A DNA stretch of 64,000 bases from Streptomyces sp. NBC_00582 (lineage in GTDB: Bacteria; Actinomycetota; Actinomycetes; Streptomycetales; Streptomycetaceae), in contig NZ_CP107772.1 of the NCBI RefSeq assembly GCF_036345155.1, positions 6,076,001 to 6,140,000 on the forward strand, in the 5' to 3' direction. The notes below the pieces were generated by a model. That model had not been told where the DNA came from, did not search any database, and was given only the letters and a program-made list of their open reading frames with translations. This document shows positions 1-9,102 of the stretch, piece by piece (positions within the stretch are counted from its first letter, which is position 1; every line of letters begins with the position of its first letter). Position numbers and translations under genes: made by a program.

Positions 1-621
1 GTGCCCGATCTGAGCCCGCCGGAGGGCAAGGATCTTCTGCAGGTTCTGTGGTGCCCCTTCGATCATCCGATCATGCCCAGGACCCTGCTCTTCTGGCGTT
101 CGGCAGCCGCCGTCACCGACATCCTCGACACGCCCCCCGAGCCGTCCGCGGTGCAATTCGACGGCTATCTACCGGAGCCGTGCGTGCTCGAACCGGAGCA
201 GATCACCGAGTACCCCGACCATCTGGAGCTGAGCGAGGAACTGCAGGAGCAGCTCAAGCAGTGGAGTGTGCCGCAGGCAGCGGAGGAAGACATGGACCCG
301 GAAACGTACTACGACTGCGTGCTGTCCAACGCACCCGGCTGGAAGGTCGGCGGCTGGCCCGCTTGGAACTCCACCGACCCCAGCCCGCAGCCCTGCTCCG
401 AGTGCGGCACCGGCATGGAGGTCCTGATGACCGTCGCCACGTTCGAGAAAGGGGACGACGCCGGGAACAGCTGGTCTCCGCACCCCCACCCAGGCGCTGG
501 ACCGTACCCCGGCCACCGCGGCTACAACGCGACCGGGGTCCAGATAGGCAGCGGCTACCGGCAGCACCTGTTCGTCTGCCCGGCGGAGCCCGAGCATCCG
601 CACATCGAGTTGATGACGTAG
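1..621 (+). CDS. Hypothetical zinc-motif protein (DUF1963/YwqG-like)
   Basis: 206 residues are visible from a GTG at the first base, so the true start may lie upstream of the window. A C-terminal half with KVGGWPAW followed by PCSECG (about residues 134-139) and a late FVCP suggests a treble-clef or rubredoxin-like zinc site, as in Streptomyces proteins annotated DUF1963/YwqG-like. No catalytic residues are recognised and no function can be given. The gene reads towards the decayed integrase and is not obviously in an operon. The family link is from memory of the motif order and is tentative. Confidence 0.6.
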   Translation: MPDLSPPEGKDLLQVLWCPFDHPIMPRTLLFWRSAAAVTDILDTPPEPSAVQFDGYLPEPCVLEPEQITEYPDHLELSEELQEQLKQWSVPQAAEEDMDPETYYDCVLSNAPGWKVGGWPAWNSTDPSPQPCSECGTGMEVLMTVATFEKGDDAGNSWSPHPHPGAGPYPGHRGYNATGVQIGSGYRQHLFVCPAEPEHPHIELMT

Positions 622-959
622 CCCGTCCGCAGTGTGCAGCCGGGGCGTCACGGTGCGGGCATGCCGTGAGGCCGGGCGGCCAGAAGACTCAGGGTCCCGG
701 ACAACCGACAGAATTCGTCGATCCGTATCAGCGAGACTCCGACGCGTGGAATCCGCGCAGGCGAGCCCGCATTCCGCATGGACGACTTCGCGGACCTGCG
801 ACCCGGCGTCCAGGTCGGGGATCGAGAGCGACCAGCGAAGACCCGTGAGAACTGCGCAACGGCGTGGATCTGTCCTTCGGCGCACAGGAGAGGTTGCGGG
901 TGAGCGAGCGGTGACCACCTTCGCCCACCACCCGCCTCGGTTCCCTCCCGTACGGCCTG
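622..959. other. Gene-free gap
   Basis: 338 bases with only overlapping high-GC shadow frames. A short plus-strand frame from 778 has no recognisable product. I see no convincing gene, RNA or repeat. The stretch probably belongs to the decayed element whose integrase remnant begins at 960. Confidence 0.4.
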
Positions 960-1878
960 ATGGCCCAGCAACGCAAGCGCAACCCGAACGGCGCGGGCCC
1001 CGTCACCAAGCGCAAGGACGGCCGCTACCAGTGCGCGGTCTACCTGCTCCAGCCTGACGGCACCCGCGCCCGGAAGTTCGCCTACGGCAAGACCTGGGCC
1101 GAGTGCGACGCCAAGCGCCGCGAACTGCTCGACAAGGTGGACCAGGGCGTACCCGTGCCCACCAAGTCCGCCAAGCTCGCCGAGAGGCTGCCGTACTGGC
1201 TCGACAACATCATCAAGCCCGGGCGGAAACTCAGCACCTTCGACAAGTACGAGGCGCATGTCCGGCTCTACCTGGCGCCCCTCCTCGGCGCCAAGCGGCT
1301 CGAATCCCTCGGCGTCGCCGATGCCCGCCGGTTCCTCGTCCGCCTGGAGAAGGAGATGACCGCCGCAACCGCCAAGGAATCGCACCGAGTTCTACGCTCG
1401 GCGCTGACCTCGGCCTGCCGCGAGGAACCCATCACGCGCAACGTCGCCAAGCTCGTCGAGCCGCCCCGCACGGACACGCCCGAGCTGCACCCCTGGACCC
1501 TCGACGAGACGTTGGACTTCCTCGCCGCCTCTCGCAAGGACCCGCTCTGCGCGGCCTTCGTCCTCGCCATTGCCATGGGGCTCCGCCGAGGAGAGATCGT
1601 CGGTCTCCGCTGGTAGATGGAAGGACTCCGACTACGTCTTCGCCACCCGAACCGGTCGCCCTGTCGAGCTGCGCAACCTCTACCGCTCCTTCACCCGCGT
1701 CGCCGAGTCCGCCGGCCTCCGCGTGATCCGGCTGCACCACACCCGCCACGGCACCGCGACCCTCCTCACGGCGGCCGGAGTCGCGCCCCGCGTCTTGATG
1801 GAGACCCTCCGAATCCGTTTCTGGCCGGCTGGCTGCCGGGGCATGGCGAGTCTGGAAAACCGGCGCCCGTGGCACTAG
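960..1878 (+). pseudogene. Tyrosine integrase remnant, interrupted and internally deleted
   Basis: The first 218 residues match the N-terminal two thirds of an actinobacterial phage or ICE integrase: basic start, SAM-like core-binding segment, then LRRGEIVGLRW, the first catalytic arginine box. A TAG at 1614-1616 ends that frame. Just downstream, in another frame, lie SDYVFATRTGRPVELRNLYR and HHTRHGTATLL, the usual later part of the same catalytic domain with its HxxR box. About 60-100 residues between the two parts are missing and the C-terminus diverges before any catalytic tyrosine (LMETLRIRFWP). I infer an inactive relic of an integrated element, separate from the prophage integrase at 11683. 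Confidence 0.85.
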
Positions 1879-1942
1879 GAGTAGCGTGTAAGGGCGAGGC
1901 GAGTCCCGTGATCGCACCGAATCCCGAAGACGGGTGATCCTC

Positions 1943-2425
1943 ATGACCGGCTCCGATGCACGGCCTGTTTCGCGGCATCTGCCCAGCGGCGTTCACGAGG
2001 CCGTGCAGCCGGGGTGTGCGCTGCTCCGGCTGGAGACCACGGAGTCGCGCGAAGGCGTCCTGGACGGTGCGTGGTGGCCGCGGTCGCGGGACATCGGTGC
2101 CGAGCTGCCCGCACTGCTGAGCGCCCTCACCGGTCATCTCGGCCCCGTCACGCGCGTCGGGCTGGACACCACGGCCTGGGAAGGGCTCCCGACGCGGACC
2201 GTCGTCGACGACCGGGTGGTACACATCGACTCCTTTCCGCTGGGCGACGACACCGTGCTGATCACCCGAGGTGACCAGGACATCTTCTCGTTGCTGGTGG
2301 TTCCGCCGGACACAGCACCCGAGGCCGCCCGCGCCGCGATGGCTCAGGCCGTCCGGGCCGACAACGTCACCCAGGCGAATCAGATACTCATCGACACCGC
2401 GAGCGCGCAGGTGCCGCCGGAGTGA
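1943..2425 (+). CDS. DUF5994 family protein
   Basis: 160 residues from ATG 1943; an in-frame GTG at 1934 is less likely. The signature LDGAWWPRSRD near residue 40, the following ELPALLSAL and the VTRVGLDTTAW segment are typical of DUF5994, small Streptomyces proteins of unknown function often found beside anti-sigma or SpoIIE-phosphatase genes. No membrane segments or catalytic motifs are seen. It converges with the phosphatase gene, with only two bases between the stops. A second DUF5994 gene lies on the other side of that phosphatase. Confidence 0.8.
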   Translation: MTGSDARPVSRHLPSGVHEAVQPGCALLRLETTESREGVLDGAWWPRSRDIGAELPALLSALTGHLGPVTRVGLDTTAWEGLPTRTVVDDRVVHIDSFPLGDDTVLITRGDQDIFSLLVVPPDTAPEAARAAMAQAVRADNVTQANQILIDTASAQVPPE

Positions 2426-2427
2426 GG

Positions 2428-3636
2428 TCAGCCGCGCCACTCCACCAGGAGCAGCGTCGCGTCATCCGTGGTGTGTCCGCCCCGCGCACGCTTGAGCGTG
2501 TGGGACAGGGAGCGTGCCACCGCCCGGATTCCGCGGCCGGTTCTCTCCAACTGGTTCACCCAGTCGATCAGCTGGTCCTCGCCGAACTCCTCCTCCCCGG
2601 CACCGTGCTCCTCGATAAGTCCGTCGGTGAAGCAGAGGAGGCGGTCCCCCGGCTCCAGCTTCATCTCGCTCGTCTGCGGCTCTGGGCCCCCGAGGCCGAC
2701 AGGGAGGGTCGTCGGACCGGTCAGCCGGAGTGTGACGCGGTGATCACGGACGAGCATCGGTGACGGGTGCCCGGCATTGACCCACTGAAGATGCCCCGTC
2801 GTGGTGTCCAGCTGCAGCATCTGCGCGGTGACGAAGTGCTCAGGGCCGAACTGATCCGCCACTGCACGGTCCATGAAGGCGTAGATCTCCGGCAGTCCGA
2901 TGCCGGCGCGGCGGGCGTGGCGGTAGGCGCCGATGGCCACGGTGGCCATCGTGGCCGCGTCCAGTCCGTGTCCCATCGCGTCGATCATGGCCACGTGGAG
3001 GACATCTCCGTTGAGGGCGTAGTCGAAGCTGTCACCCGCCACGTGATAGGCGGGTTCCAGGATCCCGGCCACGGCGACCCGGGGCATGATCATCGCCAGC
3101 GGTGGCAGCAGGGCCCACTGGATATCGGCGGCGATGCTCATCGGTTCACCGCGTCGGACACCGAAGAAAAGGTCGGAGTAGCCGTGCTTGGTCACCAAGA
3201 GGTCGGCCACCAGGCCGGCGACCCTGCGAAATATGCGGCGGTCGTCGCCATCGATGCTGTCCAGCGTCACCGCCATGACCCCGACCTGGTCGCCGCCGTC
3301 CAGCAGCGGCAGGAGGATGCGCACGCCGTCGTCCTCGGGCAGCTCGACGGGGCGAGCGTCGAGAAAGCAGCGGCCTGCCTCGGAGTGGTCGATCACCTGC
3401 GGTTCGCCGTCCGTGAGGCCGTCGCCGGGCAGGGGTACGAGCAGTAGTTGGCCGTAGTCCTGTAGCAGCACCTGCGGTCGGCGGCCCCCTAGCCGCTCCA
3501 CCACGTCGGCGACCAAGGGCCCGATGAGATGGGGCGGCAGTTCATGCGCGCGGTCGAGGACCTCTCCCAGCAGAGCTTCCCCGAAGCTCTCGGAGCGGTC
3601 CGCGCGCTGTCCGGCCGTCATCCCCTCACCCGCCAT
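2428..3636 (-). CDS. SpoIIE/PP2C-type protein serine phosphatase
   Basis: 402 residues starting at ATG 3636 (a second ATG at 3621 is possible). The N-terminal 170 residues resemble a GAF-like sensor (FLDARPVELPEDDGVRILLP). The C-terminal half is a SpoIIE/RsbU phosphatase: AGDSFDYAL, the metal-binding MIDAMGHGLDAA box, NAGHPSP, LLCFTDGLIE and TTDDATLLLVEW are all present. Such enzymes dephosphorylate anti-sigma-factor antagonists in partner-switching pathways, and a STAS protein is encoded nearby at 4529. Longer upstream extension of the frame is antisense shadow over the DUF5994 gene. Catalytic assignment is secure; the substrate is inferred. Confidence 0.92.
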   Translation of the reverse strand: MAGEGMTAGQRADRSESFGEALLGEVLDRAHELPPHLIGPLVADVVERLGGRRPQVLLQDYGQLLLVPLPGDGLTDGEPQVIDHSEAGRCFLDARPVELPEDDGVRILLPLLDGGDQVGVMAVTLDSIDGDDRRIFRRVAGLVADLLVTKHGYSDLFFGVRRGEPMSIAADIQWALLPPLAMIMPRVAVAGILEPAYHVAGDSFDYALNGDVLHVAMIDAMGHGLDAATMATVAIGAYRHARRAGIGLPEIYAFMDRAVADQFGPEHFVTAQMLQLDTTTGHLQWVNAGHPSPMLVRDHRVTLRLTGPTTLPVGLGGPEPQTSEMKLEPGDRLLCFTDGLIEEHGAGEEEFGEDQLIDWVNQLERTGRGIRAVARSLSHTLKRARGGHTTDDATLLLVEWRG

Positions 3637-3758
3637 GATCCGAGTCGACTGGAGCGGCGGGCTGGGACGGCGCACGGTCTGCGTGTCATCACTCCGTCGA
3701 GGGTCGTAACGTCCTCGGGCGCTGGCCCCGTCACCCGGGCCCGTCCGGATCGGGCCTC

Positions 3759-4271
3759 TCACCTGAGTCCGGACCCTCCTTCTGACTCCCATGTGTCTTG
3801 TCCGTCGAGGCCGCTCTCGGCGAGTGCCAGTAGGCGCGGAGCCGACAGCGCGTTCCCGGGGGCGGCGGCAGCGGCCAGCAGCCGGGTGGCCGCTCCGGCC
3901 GGCTCGTCCGGGGGGATCACCAGCAGCTCCCAGCGTCCCACGGTGCCGCAGTCCACAGTGATGGCATGCGCCTCGGCGGCGAGGTCGGTCAGGACCACGT
4001 CGATCACATGGCCGGGCGCCATCACCTCCTGCGGGGCATCGGGCCAGGCGGCGGTCTCCACGGTCACGCGGGTGACCGTGCCGATGCTCGGAGCCAGGGA
4101 GCCGACCAGCGCGGGCAGCTCCAGTTCCAGTGCGTCGCAGCGCGGCCACCATGCGCCGTCCAGCGGGCCATCGCTGACGTCCGGCGTGAGGCGCAGCCGG
4201 GGCAAGGGCATCCGGTAGGAGTGTCCGTCACCTGGCGCCGTACCTTCGGTGGGCTTTGTGATGGCGTTCAT
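3759..4271 (-). CDS. DUF5994 family protein
   Basis: 170 residues from ATG 4271. It carries the DUF5994 signature LDGAWWPRCDALELELPALV and the VTRVTVETAAWPDAP segment, so it is a paralogue of the protein at 1943. It is transcribed in the same direction as, and 122 bases upstream of, the SpoIIE-type phosphatase, suggesting an operon. Function is unknown. The two DUF5994 copies flanking one phosphatase suggest a shared stress-signalling role, which is inference. Confidence 0.82.
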   Translation of the reverse strand: MNAITKPTEGTAPGDGHSYRMPLPRLRLTPDVSDGPLDGAWWPRCDALELELPALVGSLAPSIGTVTRVTVETAAWPDAPQEVMAPGHVIDVVLTDLAAEAHAITVDCGTVGRWELLVIPPDEPAGAATRLLAAAAAPGNALSAPRLLALAESGLDGQDTWESEGGSGLR

Positions 4272-4528
4272 CGTGCGATCCCATTCCGGGCGGGTTCCGG
4301 CTGCCCGTGTCTGTCACTCGCCGGGAACGGCGCCGCGGTGGTCGTACGCCCGAAAGTTCTCGGTACTTGTCAGGCTACTCCCGGCCGTGGCGGGCGGCGT
4401 GGCGCGCAGCCATCGCGTGGATAGGCAGACAGCCATCGCGTCGGGACACGTCCGTACGGCGGACGACAGGTGGTGTGACCGCCCCGGCACCGGTACGACC
4501 GTCGGCTCATCGCTCCTCTGCCAAATCA

Positions 4529-5500
4529 TCAGCGCGCCAAGGGCTGCCCCTCGACTGACAGGGTCAACACGCAGGGGGCGACGGGGCCGGGCAGCCCGAC
4601 GACCTCACCCATGTTCTGCCAGCCCCAGAACGAGAAGGCGGCCTGTCCTGCCTGGTCGCCAGGATGCAGCAGGGTGACCCCGAGGGAGGAGTGCAGGTCT
4701 GTGAGCAGACGCTGTTGCAGGCGGCGGGCGATATCGCGGTGCTGAGCGTGCGGATGGGCCACGACCTGGGTGAGGACGACGAACCGTGCGCGGGTGGTGA
4801 GCCGCTGGATGGTCTCCTGGAGCGTTCCGCCGAACCCTCGGCTGCCGGAACCGTCAGAGCACACCGGAAAACCAAAGGCGCAACCGACCAGCACCGTCGT
4901 CTCGGCGACCAGCAGGGCGAAGCCGGGGCGGTGGGCAGTGACCGCCAAGCGGTGCAGGAAGTCACCGCGGTCGTGGTACGCCTCGCCGGCGGTGCCCGCG
5001 ACGGACGCCGCAGCCAGGTCCGCGATGTCCTCGCGCATGTCTTCGGCCTGCCAGCGGGACAGCCGGCGAAGGCGGATCCCGTCCTTGAGGACCGGCTGAT
5101 CCGGCCGACGAGCGGGGTCCTCGGCCGCCTGCGTCGCGGTACTCATGAGGTCGCCGGATGCGGCGGGCGGCACGGAACTCACGGGGGCCGTAAGGAGCAG
5201 CGAAGTCGATCCGGTGGCATCGAGGAGCCGGGTGATCTGTGCGCACGGATGGTGCAGCCGCAGGCGAGCGTGGACCCGGCTGGCGCGCCGTGATGCCGAC
5301 AGGAGGACGTCCAAGCCCCTGGCGTCGCAGGAGCCGACCGTGGTCAGGTCGATGTCGATCATGGTGACACCGTCCAGCAGGCACTGCTCCACTGCGGCCC
5401 GCAGCAGCGGCGTCGTGGCCGGCCCGATCTCGCCGGCAAGCGTGACGAGCGTCCGCTCTCCTCGGTTCCGCCGATGGATGTCCAGCCGGGAAAAGGCCAT
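4529..5500 (-). CDS. STAS-domain protein fused to a GNAT-like domain
   Basis: 323 residues from ATG 5500, chosen because GGGAGG lies six to seven bases upstream. Residues 1-110 are a STAS domain: TLVTLAGEIG, then DLTTVGSCDARGLDVLL at the usual phosphorylatable-serine region, where SCDARG stands for the common DSSGL. Residues about 145-310 look like a GNAT acetyltransferase: VLVGCAFGFPV, then VVLTQVVAHPHAQHRDIARRLQQRL as the acetyl-CoA loop. STAS proteins antagonise anti-sigma factors. The fusion suggests acetylation coupled to partner switching. The degenerate phosphosite makes its response to the nearby phosphatase uncertain. Confidence 0.75.
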   Translation of the reverse strand: MAFSRLDIHRRNRGERTLVTLAGEIGPATTPLLRAAVEQCLLDGVTMIDIDLTTVGSCDARGLDVLLSASRRASRVHARLRLHHPCAQITRLLDATGSTSLLLTAPVSSVPPAASGDLMSTATQAAEDPARRPDQPVLKDGIRLRRLSRWQAEDMREDIADLAAASVAGTAGEAYHDRGDFLHRLAVTAHRPGFALLVAETTVLVGCAFGFPVCSDGSGSRGFGGTLQETIQRLTTRARFVVLTQVVAHPHAQHRDIARRLQQRLLTDLHSSLGVTLLHPGDQAGQAAFSFWGWQNMGEVVGLPGPVAPCVLTLSVEGQPLAR

Positions 5501-5819
5501 CACGCCTCCCCTCGACGGGGTTGCGGACCCGCACGGGTGGTCAGCGCGGCCCCTGCCACGATGAGCTTGCGCGGAGTTGCTTCGACCGCGGCGGACATGA
5601 TGCCGACCCGTCTCCGCGCCGACCACTGGGGCGGCCCGGGGTTCTTCTCTCGCCGAGGACGACCCGGCGGGGCGGCCGGAGTACGTGGTGCCCTCGGTAC
5701 TTCAACCGTACGTCGGCGGCAACCGGAAGCGGCTGCTTCGACGGGCGCGCCGCACGGTGGGGGCCGCATCACCTCACGGGACGTCCCCCGGTTGCCCCGA
5801 CGACGGGGCGTCTGAAGGA
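5501..5819. other. Gene-free gap
   Basis: 319 bases between the STAS-GNAT gene start and the small minus-strand frame at 5820. Only overlapping GC-rich shadow frames are seen. It should hold the promoter for the STAS-GNAT gene near 5510-5600, but no clear -35/-10 pair is visible. Confidence 0.35.
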
Positions 5820-6059
5820 TCAGGTCTTGAGGCGGCTGACTGTGACGCGCCGGCCCTTGAGCAGGGGCAGGTTGCGCACGTGGAAGGCGTGGGCGCGCGT
5901 GACGTTGCTTGTCTCGTCCAGGATGTGCGGCATGGCTGCGAGGTAGGCGGCCGTGGAGTTCACGATGTACAGCAGGCCGTCCGCGTCCGCTGCCTTCTCC
6001 TTGAGGACACGAGCTTCTTGCCTCAGTCTCACTCGCAGGCCCCCACGTTCCAGACGCAC
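5820..6059 (-). CDS. Hypothetical short protein, possibly a remnant
   Basis: 79 residues on the minus strand. The segment LLYIVNSTAAYLAAMPHILD followed by ETSNVTRAHAFHVRNLPLLK looks like real protein rather than shadow because it has balanced composition, and lower GC than its surroundings. No family is recognised. The N-terminal 20 residues are arginine-rich and may be non-coding, so the start is uncertain. It could be the tail of a longer gene lost by deletion. Confidence 0.4.
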   Translation of the reverse strand: MRLERGGLRVRLRQEARVLKEKAADADGLLYIVNSTAAYLAAMPHILDETSNVTRAHAFHVRNLPLLKGRRVTVSRLKT

Positions 6060-6227
6060 CAGACAACCGGTGTCCAGGGTAGAGGTTTCCTGTCATTACG
6101 GGCTGATAGATGCTACGACGAGCACCAGACCCGCTCGGTCTCCCCGTCTCTGTGCCCAACCGGTCCCGCCGGACGTGCTCCGAGACTGGGCCCCGAGGGT
6201 CAATTCCTGCGCTGCCCGCCTCTTGGG

Positions 6228-6767
6228 TCAGCGGGTGTCGCGGATCATCACGGTGAGGACCGGTGAGGCCAGTGACGGCTGGCTCTGTCCGATGTCCTCG
6301 TATCCCCACGACTTGTAGAGCGCGTGGACCTTTCCGTCCCCGGCGGCAGAGTTGACCATGAGCGTCACGTACGGCTCGTCGCGGACGGCGAGGAGGGCGT
6401 CGTGGATACGCCGGGCGGTACCGGTCTTCCGCCAGGTCGGCCGGACGCCGATCTCCTTCAGGGCCACGGCCGGGCGCTCGGTGTACTTCTCCGCCGGCGC
6501 CGGGCTGGTGCGCTGCCAGTAGCGGTCGCCGTGCTCGATGGTGTTGCCGTAGGCGTAGCCGACCGGATGTCCGTCCGCGTACGCGAGGACGGCCGTGAAC
6601 CCCGGCTCGGTGCCGTGTCGGTCCAGGCGTTCGCCGAACGCGGTGACCGCGTAGTTCGGCAGGTGGAGAAGCGGGGCGCGCACTTCGGCGTACACGTCGA
6701 GGAGGTCGCTGCGGGCGGTGTCGAGGGTTGTGAACGTGCGCAGTTCGATGGCGGGCGCCGTGGTCAT
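6228..6767 (-). CDS. GNAT family N-acetyltransferase
   Basis: 179 residues from ATG 6767, which overlaps the stop of the XRE-TPR gene (ATGA), so the two are probably translationally coupled. The GNAT core is visible: GFTAVLAYADGHPVGYAYGN (beta strands), VALKEIGVRPTWRKTGTARR as the acetyl-CoA P-loop region, and VTLMVNSAAGDGKVHALYKS with KSWGYEDIG near the end. Substrate is unknown. Similar acetyltransferases often sit in Streptomyces RiPP loci, and this one lies next to an FxLD precursor gene, so a role in self-protection or tailoring is possible but unproven. Confidence 0.85.
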   Translation of the reverse strand: MTTAPAIELRTFTTLDTARSDLLDVYAEVRAPLLHLPNYAVTAFGERLDRHGTEPGFTAVLAYADGHPVGYAYGNTIEHGDRYWQRTSPAPAEKYTERPAVALKEIGVRPTWRKTGTARRIHDALLAVRDEPYVTLMVNSAAGDGKVHALYKSWGYEDIGQSQPSLASPVLTVMIRDTR

Positions 6768-8047
6768 GCGGCCATCCTCCAGGTGGCGGTGTGCTCGGTC
6801 CAGGTCTGCACGGTAGAGCTGCCCGGCGCGGTGGCGCGCAGTGCGGCCCCGAACTCCTGCAGCATGCGCGTCACCCGGGCGTGCTGGGTGGCGGCTTCGG
6901 CGGGGACCTTCATCGCGGTAGCCGTGGCGGCGTCGGGGGCGCCCTGGGCGAGCTGGGCGTGTGCGAGCCGAGTCGTGGTGATCGCCCGGGAGCGGATCAT
7001 GTGGGGCCGGAGGGCGGACAGGCATCGGTGGGCGTGGTACTCGGCGGTCGAGTAGTCACCGAGCGCCAAGTGTGCGGAGAGGGCCAGGGAGTCCAGCTCG
7101 GCCTGGTCGTAGAAGGCGAGCATCCACATCGGCCGGTAGTCGGCGGGGTCGGCGCGCAGCATGGCGTTCTGCGCCTGCTCGAAGGCCCGGCGCGTGCCGG
7201 TGCGGTCCTGTGCCGTGCCGTGGATGGCGCCCTGGCGGGCCAGGCCGGGGGAGGCGAACAGGGGGTCTCGGCGGGTGAGGTGCAGGTTGCGGGCGACGTC
7301 GTTGGCGGCGAACGCGTCGGCGGGGCGGCCCATGTGGCGGTACATGGTGCCGGCGTGGCTCCAGATGCGGAACTTGATCGCCTGGTCGCCAGACATCTCG
7401 GCGAGGGCCTGGGCCTCGCGCATGTGAGCCTTGGCGACGTCGTAGCGCCGGCCGTCGATGGCGGCCCACATCGCGGAGGATCGGAACGCGGCTGCGGAGG
7501 CGTAGAGGTTGCTGCGTACCCGCTGGGTGGCGCTGCCGGCGTTCTGGAGGTTGAGTGCCTCGTCGGGGAGGGCGGCGGCCCGCTGTTCGATGCCGAGTTG
7601 TCCGCCGTGGCGGTGGTCGCTGGCGATGATCTCGGCGAAGCGCTTGTTGAGGCGGTTGACGTCGCTCATGCCGATACGGCGCGGCGATGCGGTACCGGGT
7701 GCGGCTGCTGCTGCAGCAGCCGCCGCGATGCTGCCGACGAGAGTACGGCGCTTCATGTCGGGGTCCTCCTGCTGCGGTGGGGCCGGGGTGGACGAAGGCC
7801 GGCCCCGTGGCACGAACCCTAAAGCGACGGCGGGTAGTCCGGTGACATCCTCAAGTGCCTTGCGGGCAGCTGACTTTGGCCACGAGGCCCGGCCCGCTTT
7901 CCATGCCCGGACCGATGAGCCGTCGAGTCCACCAGGGTGCCCGGTCAACCGTTCAATGGCCCTGTTCACGGCCTCGGCGAGGCTGTTGGAGCTGTAACCG
8001 TGTTCGGCCATCCACGCCTCAAGAACGGTGTTGCGGGTGATGTCCAT
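6764..8047 (-). CDS. XRE-TPR transcriptional regulator
   Basis: 427 residues from ATG 8047. Residues 1-80 form a degenerate XRE-type helix-turn-helix (SSNSLAEAVNRAIERL, DGSSVRAWKAGR). A short linker with an alanine run follows (KRRTLVGSIAAAAAAAAAPG, resembling a twin-arginine-like hydrophobic patch but internal), then about 300 residues of TPR-like helices (DVAKAHMREAQALAEMSGD, GTMYRHMGRPADAFAANDVA). Such regulators commonly sit beside HATPase genes and RiPP clusters in Streptomyces. It is divergent from the HATPase gene at 8289 and coupled to the GNAT gene. DNA target and signal are unknown. Confidence 0.85.
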   Translation of the reverse strand: MDITRNTVLEAWMAEHGYSSNSLAEAVNRAIERLTGHPGGLDGSSVRAWKAGRASWPKSAARKALEDVTGLPAVALGFVPRGRPSSTPAPPQQEDPDMKRRTLVGSIAAAAAAAAAPGTASPRRIGMSDVNRLNKRFAEIIASDHRHGGQLGIEQRAAALPDEALNLQNAGSATQRVRSNLYASAAAFRSSAMWAAIDGRRYDVAKAHMREAQALAEMSGDQAIKFRIWSHAGTMYRHMGRPADAFAANDVARNLHLTRRDPLFASPGLARQGAIHGTAQDRTGTRRAFEQAQNAMLRADPADYRPMWMLAFYDQAELDSLALSAHLALGDYSTAEYHAHRCLSALRPHMIRSRAITTTRLAHAQLAQGAPDAATATAMKVPAEAATQHARVTRMLQEFGAALRATAPGSSTVQTWTEHTATWRMAA

Positions 8048-8288
8048 GCGGGCACGGTAGCCCGCGCGATCCCCACCCGCCAGGTAAAGGAGAGGTCAAG
8101 ACGCCCTAGGTCGGTCCGTCGGCTGAGCGCCTGAACGTCCTAACCAACCTGTTGGGAAAGGGAGTTGTCTGGGTGCTGGTCGCCCGCCGCACCCCACCGT
8201 GCGGGCGGCTGTTGACGGCTCGGCCCGCTCCTGAGGTTCCCCCGCAGGGGCGGGCTGGGCGCCGAGACGACACGAAGGCTCCACCCCA

Positions 8289-8735
8289 ATGACGAGTCTG
8301 AGAACACCAGTTGAGGCCCTCTCCGTCGGTCACCCCACGTACAGCCAGACCTTCCCGTGCGAGCCGTCCGCGGCCGAGCTCGGCCGCGAACTCGTCCGGG
8401 ACATCCTCGTGGTGTGGCACCTCGACGGCCTCGCCGACCGTGCCGCGCTGATCATCACCGAGCTCATCGCGAACGCCTCCAGGCACACGCCGTGCCCCGA
8501 GATTCGCCTCACGGTTGGGCGGCCGAGCGCGACTCGACTGCGTGTCGGGGTCGTGGACCGGGAACCATCGCGTCTTCCCATACTCAGCCAGGCGGCTGAC
8601 GACGACGAGTCGGGCCGCGGGCTGCTCCTCGTCGACGCTGTCGCCGACCGCTGGGGCTACGACCTGCACGGCTCCGACAGACGCCCTTGGGGCAAAGAGG
8701 TCTGGGCGGAACTCCGTACCGAGGGCGGCAAGTGA
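8289..8735 (+). CDS. HATPase-type ATP-binding protein (anti-sigma-like)
   Basis: 148 residues from ATG 8289. It has the SpoIIAB/RsbW-like Bergerat fold of small Streptomyces regulators: ALIITELIANASRHT as the N box, VGVVDREP as the G1 box, then ESGRGLLLVDAVADRWGY as the G2/lid segment. Family members either phosphorylate anti-sigma antagonists or act as stand-alone regulators. It overlaps the next small gene by GTGA and belongs to the divergent half of the RiPP locus. No sensor domain or membrane segment is seen. Confidence 0.9.
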   Translation: MTSLRTPVEALSVGHPTYSQTFPCEPSAAELGRELVRDILVVWHLDGLADRAALIITELIANASRHTPCPEIRLTVGRPSATRLRVGVVDREPSRLPILSQAADDDESGRGLLLVDAVADRWGYDLHGSDRRPWGKEVWAELRTEGGK

Positions 8736-8911
8736 GCATCCCGGCCACGGAACCCTTGCCCCTTCCGGATCTGGCCCGACTCCGGCCCCGCCAGCAGATG
8801 GCCATGGACTGCGCCCTCTGCGCCCGGTTCTATGCGTGCGAGCCGTGCCTCGATCGCCTCAAGGCCCAGGCGCTCACCTACTTCATGGAGCGGCGGCCGA
8901 CGTCCGCTTGA
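8732..8911 (+). CDS. Small Cys-containing protein
   Basis: 59 residues from GTG 8732, overlapping the HATPase stop by GTGA, which fixes the start. The centre reads CALCARFYACEPCLDRLKAQ, with a CxxC pair and a third and fourth cysteine seven residues on, so a small zinc or Fe-S knuckle is plausible. Proteins like this often follow HATPase genes in Streptomyces regulatory loci. Function is unknown; coupling suggests it acts with the HATPase. Confidence 0.7.
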   Translation: MSIPATEPLPLPDLARLRPRQQMAMDCALCARFYACEPCLDRLKAQALTYFMERRPTSA

Positions 8912-9102
8912 TCAGACTTCCGGCACACGACTTCCCGGCATGAGGCAGGCAGCCCGCGAGGAACCTCCTACGCGGAGCACGCCCCCCTCGTGCCGGGCGG
9001 CCAGGAGCCGTCCGCGGAGCAGCCGTGTGGCATCGCTCCCGTGACGGCACCTGGTGGGCACTCCAGCCCAGTAACACCACAACGATTACTAGGAGTTGAA
9101 GT

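Noticed and set aside
8188..8250. GC-rich inverted repeats in the leader of the HATPase gene as a riboswitch
   Set aside because: Pairings are short and alternative; no known riboswitch core is seen.
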